Shown here: positions 1 to 8,312 of the stretch, in pieces
Numbering within the stretch: the stretch's first letter is position 1
Layout: every line of letters begins with the position of its first letter
Source: an uncultured Lachnospiraceae bacterium
GTDB lineage: Bacteria; Bacillota; Clostridia; Lachnospirales; Lachnospiraceae
DNA length: 64,000 nucleotides
Reading direction: 5' to 3'
NCBI GenBank assembly: GCA_944381575.1
Contig: CALWLS010000005.1
Span: 62,001 to 126,000 of the forward strand
Position numbers and translations under genes: made by a program
Notes under the pieces: generated by a model
What the model was told of the DNA's origin: nothing
The model's input: only the letters and a program-made list of their open reading frames with translations
The model's database searches: none

Positions 1-1
1 A

Positions 2-148
2 CAGCCAATAGATGAACAGGCAGTCGGAATGTTGATTAGCCACATTTCACGAGACATAAGAAATTCGTGTTTGGAGTCTCATATCGAGTATTACGTCGAA
101 CTGTATAGATCTATGAAAGACTGGCTGAATAGTGAGGTGAAAGAATGA
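2..148 (+). CDS. 3' end of an unrecognised gene (partial at window edge)
   Basis: An open frame runs from the window edge to a TGA at 146-148 and gives 48 residues ending in NSEVKE. Its stop overlaps the ATG of the next gene at 145, a translational-coupling overlap seen throughout this region. No motif is recognisable. Confidence 0.6.
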   Translation, partial: QPIDEQAVGMLISHISRDIRNSCLESHIEYYVELYRSMKDWLNSEVKE

Positions 149-327
149 GAAAGTGTAAAGGAAGATATTACAAACAAGGACAATGCCATGATTTTGAAAT
201 GGGATATTTCCATCAGTGGGGATGCAATTACGAGGAAAGTGTGGCAATCATTGAACTTCCAAATGGAGAGGTAGTTATGTCTGTTGCGGATGATATTCAG
301 TTTTTAGATACGGTGGTGGAAGAATGA
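145..327 (+). CDS. small hypothetical phage protein
   Basis: 60 residues, unrecognised. It starts at an ATG overlapping the previous stop, preceded by GAGGTGAAAGA, and ends by overlapping the start of the methyltransferase gene at 324. It has two cysteines and an acidic C-terminus. It belongs to the early operon by spacing. Confidence 0.6.
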   Translation: MRKCKGRYYKQGQCHDFEMGYFHQWGCNYEESVAIIELPNGEVVMSVADDIQFLDTVVEE

Positions 328-917
328 TCGGAACAAAAGAACAAAAAACTCCAAAGATGACTCAAGAATTAGCCAGAGAACTTCTTTCAAAGTATGACGG
401 AAATCATTCCCTGCTATGGCCAATTCTTGAAGTTGAAATAGATGAATACAACTATCCGATTGTAGACAATCCATTTCCAGAGGAGTTTTTATTCTTTGAG
501 GATGATTACCTGAGATATTATCTGGACATTTTGGAAAGAGAAATACCTTCTAAAACAGTTGTTGATATTGGATGTCAAAACGGCTTCCAGTCCTATATCT
601 TCGAGGATTTTGATTATATAGGAATCGATATCTTAGAGCATAAGTGGTTCAGGAATAAGGGAAATTATATCAGAGATGATTTTTTTAATTTGAATATGGA
701 TTTGTCAGACAAAATCGTAATTTCAAACATGTCTCTTGGATACTTTAACACATGGAGCCCTGGATGTACGGACGAGGTAATAGCAGATAAGTTAAAGACT
801 TGTAAATGGCTATACATTGGAACAACTCCAACGCTTATTGATTTATTAAAGCCTTATTTTAATGAGATAAAGTTTTTTAAAAATGGTGAGTTCCCGAGAG
901 TGTTTTTAGGGAAATGA
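324..917 (+). CDS. class I SAM-dependent methyltransferase-like protein
   Basis: 197 residues. Around residue 80 it carries VVDIGCQNGFQS, a motif I-like glycine loop for S-adenosylmethionine, followed by YIGIDI, where an acidic residue at the end of strand 2 normally holds the ribose. Later motifs are weak: there is no DPPY, so a DNA amino-methyltransferase is unlikely and the substrate is unknown. It overlaps the preceding gene by 4 nt. The fold call rests on the motif alone. Confidence 0.6.
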   Translation: MIGTKEQKTPKMTQELARELLSKYDGNHSLLWPILEVEIDEYNYPIVDNPFPEEFLFFEDDYLRYYLDILEREIPSKTVVDIGCQNGFQSYIFEDFDYIGIDILEHKWFRNKGNYIRDDFFNLNMDLSDKIVISNMSLGYFNTWSPGCTDEVIADKLKTCKWLYIGTTPTLIDLLKPYFNEIKFFKNGEFPRVFLGK

Positions 918-932
918 ATTTGGGAGGAATAG

Positions 933-1085
933 ATGACCGAAGATATAACTTTTTGCCTCGATAAAACATGTGAATACATGGAGTGCATAAGAAACTCAAA
1001 ACATATAAAACTGCCTATCCCACATAGCTTTGCTGATTTCAAGGGGACTGAATATTGCCCATTAAGGAAAAATGAAAAAGAGTAA
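933..1085 (+). CDS. small cysteine-rich protein, probable zinc binder
   Basis: 50 residues from an ATG with GGGAGG upstream. Cysteines occur at 8, 13, 18 and 42, the last as EYCPL, a layout common in phage mini-proteins that may bind zinc. The stop overlaps the next start at 1072. Function unknown. Confidence 0.55.
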   Translation: MTEDITFCLDKTCEYMECIRNSKHIKLPIPHSFADFKGTEYCPLRKNEKE

Positions 1086-1530
1086 TGCTTTAGATAAAAA
1101 TTTCAACTATGCCATTAAGTCAACATGGCGCAAATGCTTACAAATAGAACTTCTCATTCTATATGAACAAGCTGAATATACGCCTGATGGACTTGAGGAG
1201 TTTGCAGCATGTTTTCAGGCATATCTAAAGGATGCCAACAACAATTCTTCGGAACTGTCCGAATTAATAGACCAGTTTGAAAGTGAAACTAATCTTCATA
1301 TATCAGAAGTCAAGTTATCCGGCACACCTATTGCAAAGGCTATCAAAACAACTCAGGCGATATGCGTTCAGATCGGAGCTATCATCCTTTGGCTTGTGGG
1401 CTCATGGCATAAAGAAGATGTAAGACAGTTTGTATATCAGTGTTGGGATAGTTTTAATCACTATGTTGAATTAACTCCGAGGATTTCGGAAATGGAAGCA
1501 GCAACTGGAGTAAAGACCAAATGGAAATGA
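1072..1530 (+). CDS. hypothetical phage protein
   Basis: 152 residues, unrecognised. Mostly predicted helical, with a hydrophobic stretch near residues 95-110 (IGAIILWLVGSW) that could be a buried helix or a membrane segment. It overlaps both neighbours by a few bases, which supports real translation in the early operon. Confidence 0.6.
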   Translation: MKKSNALDKNFNYAIKSTWRKCLQIELLILYEQAEYTPDGLEEFAACFQAYLKDANNNSSELSELIDQFESETNLHISEVKLSGTPIAKAIKTTQAICVQIGAIILWLVGSWHKEDVRQFVYQCWDSFNHYVELTPRISEMEAATGVKTKWK

Positions 1531-1781
1531 CGGAATTTAATAAAGACAGGATAGAGGCATTCCGCAGTATGGATAAGACTAAGGTCAGGGAATACTGTCG
1601 AAAGTACCATATCGAATGTCCTATCGAGTCTAAGAAACTGGAGATCATGATTCACAGAGCAAGGACAGAGTTGGATTTTCTGACTGAGGAAGAACGTGAA
1701 TACAGCCGTAAGTGGCTTAAGGCAAGAAATATAAGCCTTGGTAAAAGGATCTCCCTTAAGAACTATGATGACGATTATTAA
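1521..1781 (+). CDS. hypothetical basic/acidic helical protein
   Basis: 86 residues, highly charged, with no recognised domain. Its start lies inside the end of the previous gene. The next gene's AAGGAGG ribosome site begins at its stop codon. Probably a soluble helical phage accessory protein; no function can be given. Confidence 0.55.
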   Translation: MEMTEFNKDRIEAFRSMDKTKVREYCRKYHIECPIESKKLEIMIHRARTELDFLTEEEREYSRKWLKARNISLGKRISLKNYDDDY

Positions 1782-1792
1782 AGGAGGCTTAC

Positions 1793-2365
1793 TTGATTAT
1801 ATTAGAGGACTCCAGACAACAGGAACTGAAACACGAAACTAAGCATGAATGGTTTGCAGAAAACGGCATAGAGATACGTAGAAGTAAGCTTTATGTAGGT
1901 GATTATACCTTACCGACTAATCAGAGTATCTGCATAGACACCAAAGCCTCTATTGAGGAACTTGTATCAAACATATGTGGGCAGCAGCACGAGCGTTTTC
2001 GTGGAGAATGCAAAAGGGCAAGTGAGGCTGGAATAAAGCTGATCATTCTTGTGGAAAACGATAGGGAAAAGATAAGCGGAACGGATATATACAACCCGCT
2101 AATAACTAAACTGGATGATCTTCACAAGTGGAAAAATCCAAGACTGTTTATCATGAAACCGTCAAAAGAGGTAATCGGCTACTCAAAGAATGGCAGTCCG
2201 AGATACAAAAGGGTACAGAAATATCCAAATGCTACTCGAGGGATAACGCTTCAAAGAGCATGTTATACCATGCAGGCTAAGTACGGAGTTGAGTTTCAGT
2301 TTGTAGCAACTAAGGACTGCGGGCAGAGGATAGTGGATATTTTGGGAGGAAACACATGCGGTTAA
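1793..2365 (+). CDS. ERCC4-domain nuclease
   Basis: 190 residues starting at TTG 1793, chosen because AAGGAGG lies at 1781-1787 and no ATG is available. The N-terminal half has the ERCC4/XPF nuclease layout: an opening DSR, then YVGDY around residue 40, then IDTKASIEEL. The usual ERK metal-site motif is replaced by DTK, so activity should be checked. Proteins of this type are standard in Firmicutes phages, where they probably process branched replication or recombination intermediates. Confidence 0.75.
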   Translation: MIILEDSRQQELKHETKHEWFAENGIEIRRSKLYVGDYTLPTNQSICIDTKASIEELVSNICGQQHERFRGECKRASEAGIKLIILVENDREKISGTDIYNPLITKLDDLHKWKNPRLFIMKPSKEVIGYSKNGSPRYKRVQKYPNATRGITLQRACYTMQAKYGVEFQFVATKDCGQRIVDILGGNTCG

Positions 2366-2565
2366 TTTCACAGAATAAGCAGGTTGATGTTCCTTACGAA
2401 CATGTATATTTATCGGTCGAAGGTGGATATATATGCGCGCGTTTCTTTCCTGTCGGGCAGAACCTTTTAATGGCTGAATACGAAAATTACAGCGCGTTAA
2501 GCCAGGCATTACATGATCTGCAAGTTGCTTATACCGCAGGTGATAAGTATTTCCATTTTCCTTAA
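2356..2565 (+). CDS. hypothetical phage protein
   Basis: 69 residues, overlapping the end of the ERCC4 gene, with GGGAGGAAACAC before its ATG. Unrecognised. Alternating hydrophobic pattern suggests a small beta-rich fold. Confidence 0.5.
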   Translation: MRLISQNKQVDVPYEHVYLSVEGGYICARFFPVGQNLLMAEYENYSALSQALHDLQVAYTAGDKYFHFP

Positions 2566-2577
2566 TAAGGATGAGAT

Positions 2578-2790
2578 ATGACAAATGGTAAGAAAATCAA
2601 GAGCATGACGGATGAAGAACTGGCAAAGTTTCTTTCAGAATTTAGTGCATGTGAAGTATGCGAATATTACAACAAAGAAGCTGATAGATGCTACGCAGAT
2701 AGTGGTTTTGGTTGCGTGAAAGAATACGCAGAAGCAATTATCGGAGCTTGGCTGAAACAGCCGGTGGAGGAAAGTGAGGTGATGCAGTAA
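2578..2790 (+). CDS. small cysteine-rich protein
   Basis: 70 residues with CEVCEYY, CYAD and GCVKEY, four cysteines in a zinc-binding-like spacing. It ends exactly at the ATG of the next (broken) metallo-hydrolase gene (TAATG). No specific function recognised. Confidence 0.55.
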   Translation: MTNGKKIKSMTDEELAKFLSEFSACEVCEYYNKEADRCYADSGFGCVKEYAEAIIGAWLKQPVEESEVMQ

Positions 2791-3562
2791 TGTTCATGAA
2801 AATTATATCAACAGGCTCGAAGGCGGGAAACTGCTATGCGCTGAAAGATGATAATGACAATATTTATCTTTTAGATTTCGGTTGTAATGAAAAAAAGATA
2901 CTGAGTGGCATAGATTTTAGGTTTGCGAATGTTAGGGCTGCTTTTTTAACTCATGAACATGGTTAGGAGATCACTCTAAATCATATGAATGGCTTTTAAA
3001 GAACGGAGTGCATATTTATACAAATCCTGAAACGGCACAAGCTTTATCACCTGGCAGCCAATTCATGCATGGGGTAAAGGAAAAGCAATCACTAAAGGCT
3101 TACGGATGCATCGCTACACCGTTCTATGTGCCTCATACAAGCCGTGACAGTGAAACAGGTGAAATTATACCTTGCCCTAACTTTGGATGGCTTCTCGACT
3201 TTCCTGAGGCCTCAGAGAGGCTTTTGTACGCTACGGATTATGAGTTTATACCGTACTCATTCAAGAACTTTAACATTAACTATTTCTTGCTCGAGTGCAA
3301 TCACCAAGCAGAGTTCCTTGATAGATCAGAGACTAAATGGGAACACAGTTTGAGAGGCCACAGCGAACTCGAAACCGTTAAGAAAATAGTAGAAGTCAAT
3401 AAGACACCGGATATGAGGAATGTGATTCTATGTCACTTGTCGGACGGTTGGAGCAATGAAGAGGTTATGCAAAAAGAGATTCAATCGGTTGCTGGAAAGT
3501 GGGTAAGCGTGGCGGTCGCAAAAGCCGGAATGGCCGTAGAATTGAGCAAATATCCGTTTTAG
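2790..3562 (+). pseudogene. MBL-fold metallo-hydrolase, frame broken inside its metal motif
   Basis: The first frame (ATG 2790) gives a typical MBL start (STGSKAGNCYAL) and reaches THEHG before TAG at 2964. The second frame resumes at 2969 with DHSKSYEWLL and continues to 3562. Together they form HEHG-DH, the HxHxDH zinc site of metallo-beta-lactamase-fold hydrolases, split by five extra bases (TTAGG-like) at 2963-2968. A -1 ribosomal shift would add two residues inside the motif, so programmed shifting is unlikely. Later LSDG and C-terminal residues are intact. Best read as a recently broken gene or a sequence error. Confidence 0.75.
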
Positions 3563-3574
3563 GGAGGAAATGAA

Positions 3575-4324
3575 ATGAATTTAGAAGAAAGAATGCAGAA
3601 CGCAGTCATGGATAAATTGAATGACGGCACGGTTGAACAGATTGTGAAAGACAGCGTAGAAAGCGCAATCAAGAAGTCTCTGGAAGATACTTTTTCATGG
3701 AGCGGAGCAGGAAAGAAACTGATTGATGAAAAAGTAAAAGAAGTGATTATCCCAGTGATCGAACGACACGACTTTAACCAGTACATAGTGAAACTGGACA
3801 GCATTTTGACGGAGATTATCAATCAGACATCTCTTGCGGATAACAAGGAGATTTTGGAGAACTTTAAGGCGCTTATGATAGAGCCGAGCGAAAAGGTGAT
3901 TAAGTTGTCCGCTATCTTCCAGAAATATTGCGAGTATGTGGCGCATGATATCGATACGACAGAACTCGAAGCGTGCTGTGACGACAGCGAACCATATTAT
4001 GAACACGTTACTGCAAATATGGAAGTAGAGCATGAGGATAGATGGTTTTCTTCATCGGAATGGTGCAGAGTGAAATTCTGGTGCGAAGCAGATGAAAAGT
4101 TGAACAAGGAACTGCGGCTGTATCGTGATAAAACCGATAGAAACTGGAATATTTCGTATGAAATGAACACTTTCTGCGACATCAATTCTCTGCGGAATTT
4201 AAGCCAGTTTGATATTTCCCTTATGACTTTGAAACGTGGATTTGTGGATATCGAGATTGATACAGAAAGCGAGTATGAGGACGATATTGAACCGGAAGAA
4301 ACGCCAGAATGGAGTTTAGATTAA
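3575..4324 (+). CDS. hypothetical acidic phage protein
   Basis: 249 residues behind a good GGGAGGAAATGAA site. Helical and charged in the first half, with a very acidic tail (EYEDDIEPEETPEW). No catalytic motif is visible. It sits between the MBL remnant and a membrane protein; role unknown. Confidence 0.6.
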   Translation: MNLEERMQNAVMDKLNDGTVEQIVKDSVESAIKKSLEDTFSWSGAGKKLIDEKVKEVIIPVIERHDFNQYIVKLDSILTEIINQTSLADNKEILENFKALMIEPSEKVIKLSAIFQKYCEYVAHDIDTTELEACCDDSEPYYEHVTANMEVEHEDRWFSSSEWCRVKFWCEADEKLNKELRLYRDKTDRNWNISYEMNTFCDINSLRNLSQFDISLMTLKRGFVDIEIDTESEYEDDIEPEETPEWSLD

Positions 4325-4334
4325 GGAGTAGCTT

Positions 4335-4553
4335 ATGAAAGTATGGATTACAAAGCTGTTTTCTCTGTGGCATGACGGCCTGATAATCACGTTTTTCCTG
4401 ATAGTTTTAACGGTATTGGTGCTTTTCACATTTGATTATGCCGTTGATGCTTTTGGTGGAGGAGCAGTGTTCCTACCGGTTTTCACAAATTGGAAATTCA
4501 AAACATACCATGAGCTTTGGGAAACGATAAAGAAGAAATCAAAACACAAATAA
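4335..4553 (+). CDS. small single-pass membrane protein
   Basis: 72 residues with one hydrophobic helix at about residues 17-36 (LIITFFLIVLTVLVLFTF) and a lysine-rich end (KKKSKHK), so the C-terminus probably stays in the cytoplasm. Followed by a run of eight C (4557-4564) before the next gene's ribosome site. Confidence 0.55.
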   Translation: MKVWITKLFSLWHDGLIITFFLIVLTVLVLFTFDYAVDAFGGGAVFLPVFTNWKFKTYHELWETIKKKSKHK

Positions 4554-4588
4554 GTACCCCCCCCGAAGTGGGAAAGGAGGGAGATTGC

Positions 4589-5359
4589 ATGGTTAATTTT
4601 GACTACGAATATAAGACAGTTAATACAAAAGATATCTTCGTGGATACATATCAGAGAAAACTTGATAGGAATAAAGTCCGCAAGATAGTAGCTAATTTCA
4701 ACAACAATATCATGAACCCTATAAAGGTTTCATACCGTGACGGCAAATATTATGTCTTTGACGGACAGCATACGGAACAGGCATTGATTCTGATGAATGA
4801 CGGAAAGGATACCGATGTCTACTGCAAGGTTTACTATGGCATGTCATATTCCGATGAGGCAAGAATGTTCGCAGCACAGAACGGTATATCGACCATTGTA
4901 GGGGAACGGCAGAAGTTACTCAGCCTGTATTTATCCGGTGATGAGATAGTGGTGGCATTTAAGGCAACTGTAGAGTCCACAGGGCTTGCCTGCGACTTTG
5001 AACGGACAACTCCAAGGGATAACGCCGTAACGTGCTACAAAGCCCTTTATGACATTTTTACGCACTATGGGGATAACTATCTTAAGGATCTTTTGCAGCT
5101 TGATTTGGACATATGGAACGGCGAAATGGCGAGCCTGAGAAAAGAAATCATCATGGGTCTTCATCTATTCAACCTGACATATAAGACTGCTTATGACCGC
5201 AACAACCTTGTGAAAAAGCTTAAAAGGGTATCGCCATTAACGATATTGAGGGACGGCAGAGCGGTTATATCAGGAGGCAACAAAAGGTTCGCAAGGCAGA
5301 TCCTCAATCTTTACAATCAGAACCTCAGCGATAAAAACAGGCTGGATGATGAGTTTTAA
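4589..5359 (+). CDS. ParB/Srx-fold nuclease-like protein (DUF6551-like)
   Basis: 256 residues from ATG 4589, chosen over an upstream in-frame ATG at 4517 because AAAGGAGGGAG lies just before it. Early motifs TYQR and later YYVFDGQHTEQAL match the ParB/sulfiredoxin-fold pattern found in many phage proteins, where DGQH is a conserved strand-turn. No helix-turn-helix for centromere binding is evident, so it is probably not a partition ParB. DNA binding, nuclease or regulatory roles are possible. Confidence 0.65.
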   Translation: MVNFDYEYKTVNTKDIFVDTYQRKLDRNKVRKIVANFNNNIMNPIKVSYRDGKYYVFDGQHTEQALILMNDGKDTDVYCKVYYGMSYSDEARMFAAQNGISTIVGERQKLLSLYLSGDEIVVAFKATVESTGLACDFERTTPRDNAVTCYKALYDIFTHYGDNYLKDLLQLDLDIWNGEMASLRKEIIMGLHLFNLTYKTAYDRNNLVKKLKRVSPLTILRDGRAVISGGNKRFARQILNLYNQNLSDKNRLDDEF

Positions 5360-5378
5360 GCAATTAAGGTAAATATTT

Positions 5379-5975
5379 ATGCTGAAATATTCAAGTGATT
5401 TTATATTTCTTAGGCACAAAATGAATTTAAAAATATTTAACCGGAACAGGATGTCACTTGTAGTTTTGTGCTATCTGCTTTTTGAACGTGATACCCAGCA
5501 CAATTTTCTTGTTACATCAGTTCACTTTTTAGCAAGCAAATTAAGGACAGATGAAATCACAATGAGAAGTGCCTTAGATAAACTACAAAGAGAGGGTTTT
5601 ATTGAAATTTATAAACAACCGCATAAGCAAATCTTAATAGCGGTAAGAGAAAATGAAGATTTTTATTTGATTGATGGTAATCAAACATATCTTGACGAGA
5701 GCCTAAAAATAAACTTTAGACAATCAAGAAACATCAGAGGGTATGGGAAATTTAGAAAAAATGTTTTGGAGAGGGATGATTACACATGCCAAATATGCGG
5801 ATCAAAAGAAAATTTAGAAGTTCACCACATAAAGGAATATTCAAAGTATCCAAAGTTAAGAACATGTTTATCAAATGGAATAACTTTATGCAAGTCATGT
5901 CATAAGAAAATTCATTATTCAGGAGAACACAATAATGATAACAGGTTGGATAAAGTTGTATCGCAGTTTACTTGA
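5379..5975 (+). CDS. winged-helix protein with C-terminal HNH endonuclease
   Basis: 198 residues. Residues 20-110 look like a winged helix of replication-initiator type (SKLRTDEITMRSALDKLQ, then FIEIYKQ). Residues about 130-180 are an HNH nuclease with CxxC pairs (CQICG and CKSCHKK), LEVHHIKEYSKYP as the His-metal segment and a final KIH. The 3' end overlaps the initiator gene by 41 nt. Freestanding HNH proteins beside replication genes are often homing endonucleases; alternatively it is a nicking enzyme working with the origin. Confidence 0.75.
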   Translation: MLKYSSDFIFLRHKMNLKIFNRNRMSLVVLCYLLFERDTQHNFLVTSVHFLASKLRTDEITMRSALDKLQREGFIEIYKQPHKQILIAVRENEDFYLIDGNQTYLDESLKINFRQSRNIRGYGKFRKNVLERDDYTCQICGSKENLEVHHIKEYSKYPKLRTCLSNGITLCKSCHKKIHYSGEHNNDNRLDKVVSQFT

Positions 5976-6846
5976 TAACCAAATCTGGAAAATGAAAGAA
6001 CCTTACGACAAAAGAAGTGCATGGATATACCTTCTGTTAAACGCAAGTTTTGGAGATCGAGATGTTGAGTTTAAAGGAGAAATTATACATTTAAAAAGCG
6101 GTACGCTCATCGATACATACAGGCATTTTTCCGATACGTGGATGTGGACATTACCAAAGGTTCAGCGATACATTGAAAAGTTGAAAGCGATACGAATGAT
6201 AAACGCTAAACGATACAAGGGTGGAACGCTTATAAGTATTGTAAATTGGGAGTTTTATCAAGGTTTACTTTTACCTACCGATACGCTCACCGATACGCAT
6301 ACCGATACAACGGATTTTCAAGATCGATACGCCAAAAACCAAAACCCGATACACCAACCGATACAGGAGGTTGTGAAAACCGATACGCTCACCGATACAA
6401 AATCGGAGTTTCTTCCTAATTATATAAAAGAAAGTAATAAGAATATAAAGAAAGATAAAGAATATATAACAGATACTAACGTATCTGTTCGTCAGACAGA
6501 AGCTGTCCGACAAGCCATAACCGAATGGAATAAACTTGTAGATTTCGGAATACCACAGGTTTCAAGATTAAGCCCTGATAGCAAGAGATATAAAAACCTA
6601 AACGCAAGAATCAATCAATATGGGATAGATGAAGTCTTGAGGGCTATCAATAATATCCGCAAAAGCAGTTTTCTTCAAGGCCGTAACAAGAATGGATGGT
6701 CAATCAAATTCGATTGGTTTATCTTGCCTAACAATTTCCCAAAAGTCTTAGAAGGCAATTACACCGATCGAGAGGATGTAAATGCGGATGGCTTAAGCGC
6801 AGTCGATAGAGAGTTTTTAGAGAGGCACAAAGATGACAGATACTGA
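5935..6846 (+). CDS. phage replication initiator (DnaD/replisome-organiser-like), contains origin iterons
   Basis: 303 residues after AGGAG at 5921. The N-terminal 100 residues (GWIKLYRSLLDNQIW, then KSGTLIDTYRHFS) form the winged helix typical of Firmicutes phage replisome organisers. The C-terminal 100 residues (ITEWNKLVD, LNARINQYGIDEVLRAI) resemble the DnaD-like tail that recruits helicase. The middle is low complexity because the DNA there carries 13 CGATAC repeats (see origin). The next gene is a helicase-loader-like protein, the usual pairing. Confidence 0.8.
   Translation: MITGWIKLYRSLLDNQIWKMKEPYDKRSAWIYLLLNASFGDRDVEFKGEIIHLKSGTLIDTYRHFSDTWMWTLPKVQRYIEKLKAIRMINAKRYKGGTLISIVNWEFYQGLLLPTDTLTDTHTDTTDFQDRYAKNQNPIHQPIQEVVKTDTLTDTKSEFLPNYIKESNKNIKKDKEYITDTNVSVRQTEAVRQAITEWNKLVDFGIPQVSRLSPDSKRYKNLNARINQYGIDEVLRAINNIRKSSFLQGRNKNGWSIKFDWFILPNNFPKVLEGNYTDREDVNADGLSAVDREFLERHKDDRY
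6111..6489 (+). other. putative phage replication origin: CGATAC iterons plus AT-rich block
   Basis: Thirteen direct copies of CGATAC lie at 6111, 6132, 6166, 6188, 6211, 6279, 6291, 6303, 6325, 6347, 6359, 6381 and 6393. The last eight are spaced 12, 12, 22, 22, 12, 22 and 12 bp, close to one or two helical turns. Immediately downstream (about 6411-6470) the DNA is almost pure A+T, like an unwinding element, then a perfect 9-bp inverted repeat (6468-6476 with 6481-6489). Iterons inside the initiator gene followed by AT-rich DNA is the lambda O/ori plan. Seen directly; function inferred. Confidence 0.7.
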
Positions 6847-7306
6847 GTTTTTAAACATAAAACGGCTTTTGTCAGTCTATAAGGGCTTTTGCAGTACCAG
6901 TGAAGAAACCGAGAGCTGGTGGCTGAGTTTAAGGGATTATTCATTCCAGACCGTTTATAAGGCAGCTCAAAATTACATACGGGATGAAACAAGGATGCCA
7001 ACGCCCGCCGGACTGCTCCAGAAAATCCCACGAGCAACAGCAGTAAAGTTTACTGGCCCCAAGTTTGAAACCATAGACGGAAAGGTTATTAAGACGGTTC
7101 AGTGCCAAAGATGCCAAGATACAGGACTGGTCACATGGCTAAATAAAGACGGGCAGCGGGTTGGAAAAGTATGTAACTGTGCTGCCGGGCATGCAAATTA
7201 TAGATGGGGTTGGACACCTGTTGGAGACCAAGAAGCGTATGTACGGAAATGGGGCAACCACGGAGAGGTTATAGGTGAGGACTGGTCGAATAACTGGGAG
7301 GATTGA
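6833..7306 (+). CDS. helicase-loader-like protein with zinc finger
   Basis: 157 residues, overlapping the initiator gene by 14 nt. The N-terminus (FLNIKRLLSVYKGFC, WWLSLRDYSFQTVYKAA) resembles the helical domain of phage replicative-helicase loader/inhibitor proteins. Residues about 88-115 hold CQRCQDTG and CNC, a zinc-ribbon similar to those in DnaC-type loaders. No Walker motif is present, so it is not an AAA+ loader. Context strongly suggests delivery of DnaB helicase to the origin. Confidence 0.65.
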   Translation: MTDTEFLNIKRLLSVYKGFCSTSEETESWWLSLRDYSFQTVYKAAQNYIRDETRMPTPAGLLQKIPRATAVKFTGPKFETIDGKVIKTVQCQRCQDTGLVTWLNKDGQRVGKVCNCAAGHANYRWGWTPVGDQEAYVRKWGNHGEVIGEDWSNNWED

Positions 7307-7308
7307 GA

Positions 7309-7623
7309 ATGATACAAGTAGTCATTTTTATAAGCGTTATTGCTGTGATATTGGGTGTTCGTCTTTTGCTGGAAATGAAGAAGAACGATGATTTGTGGCT
7401 TGAACTGATTATTGAAGAACACAAAAGGAGAGTGCTGGAAAGAGAATTTTCGCAGTTAAGATTTAACGAAATGGCATTTAGGACAGCAATGAGTCAGATC
7501 AAAGTCAGCCCGGATATCAAGGATGCAGTCCACTATGCGATGGTACATGCACATCCTGATAATGGCGGAAAACAGGAGGACTTCATAAGGTTCAGGAAGT
7601 GTTATGAACAAATAAACGTTTAA
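7309..7623 (+). CDS. membrane-anchored J-domain-like protein
   Basis: 104 residues from ATG 7309 (GGGAGG upstream; TTG 7303 is the alternative). Residues 1-18 form a hydrophobic helix, followed by a charged coiled-coil stretch. The C-terminus has VHAHPDNGGKQEDFIRF, the HPD loop and helix III pattern of a DnaJ J-domain, which stimulates DnaK. It directly follows the replication genes. A J-domain tethered to the membrane next to a helicase loader is suggestive but untested. Confidence 0.6.
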   Translation: MIQVVIFISVIAVILGVRLLLEMKKNDDLWLELIIEEHKRRVLEREFSQLRFNEMAFRTAMSQIKVSPDIKDAVHYAMVHAHPDNGGKQEDFIRFRKCYEQINV

Positions 7624-7738
7624 AAGGCTTTTAAAAGGTGTTTGTAGTTTTAGGTGATTAAGTTATCAAAGAAACACTTAGAACCGCCTTAACGTGGCGA
7701 ATAAGTGGCTTAAAACTGATTTTAAGCAGGAGGGAGAG

Positions 7739-7891
7739 TTGGAAAAAGAGAAAAGAGACTGTTGTAACTGTAAATTCACTGACGGTTGGGATAGTGCATG
7801 CTTCAACGCTGACAGTGAATGGGTAGCAGACTGGTGCCCGTATGGGGCATGTGAGTTGTGGGAGGAAAGGGAGGTAAATGTTAAACCCTAA
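7739..7891 (+). CDS. small cysteine-rich protein
   Basis: 50 residues from TTG 7739, chosen because GCAGGAGGGAG lies just upstream; GTG 7694 would be 15 residues longer but has no ribosome site. Motif CCNC then WCPYGACELW is a common phage zinc-binding pattern. Overlaps the next gene by 14 nt. Confidence 0.5.
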   Translation: MEKEKRDCCNCKFTDGWDSACFNADSEWVADWCPYGACELWEEREVNVKP

Positions 7892-8312
7892 ACAAGAAAG
7901 CAGATTTGAATATAAAGGATTTCCGTGTGTAGTCTTTTTCATTCCATTGGGCCATCGGTGTGGATATGTTGGGCTTCCAAAGGGTCATGAGTATTATGGC
8001 AAGGATACACGAAAAATCCCAATAAGATGCCACGGCGGAATTACTTTTGCGGAAAATTCATTATATGGGCAGGACGATAATGATAAGTGGTGGATAGGCT
8101 TTGACTGCGCTCATTATTTTGACGGAGTAGACGAAAAAAGTTTTCTTGAATATTACGGGGAAGAATCAACGGATGAAGAGTTTAATTCAGTTCTGAGACT
8201 TTCATGTGTAAGAAGCGGCCATCCAGTCCGCACACAGGAATATGTCGAGGCTGAATGTCGAAAAATAGTTGATCAGATTACGGAGGAGTCGACATGTGGT
8301 TCATATTTTTGA
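7878..8312 (+). CDS. conserved phage protein of unknown function
   Basis: 144 residues. The block CHGGITFAE, KWWIGFDCAHYFD is a conserved signature I associate with a widespread small protein of Firmicutes phages; its function is unknown to me. GGGAGG precedes the ATG. The 3' end overlaps the next small membrane gene by 19 nt. Confidence 0.65.
   Translation: MLNPKQESRFEYKGFPCVVFFIPLGHRCGYVGLPKGHEYYGKDTRKIPIRCHGGITFAENSLYGQDDNDKWWIGFDCAHYFDGVDEKSFLEYYGEESTDEEFNSVLRLSCVRSGHPVRTQEYVEAECRKIVDQITEESTCGSYF

Noticed and set aside
2961-2971. Programmed -1 frameshift in the MBL gene
   Set aside because: It would insert two residues in the HxHxDH motif, and there is no slippery heptamer.
4517-4588. 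Upstream ATG 4517 as the start of the ParB-like gene
   Set aside because: It overlaps the previous gene and runs through the C8 tract, while ATG 4589 has AAAGGAGG directly upstream.
6111-6398. Regular CGATAC repeats as a CRISPR array
   Set aside because: Repeats are 6 bp, lie in a coding region and have 6-16 bp gaps, not 25-40 bp spacers. An iteron origin fits better.
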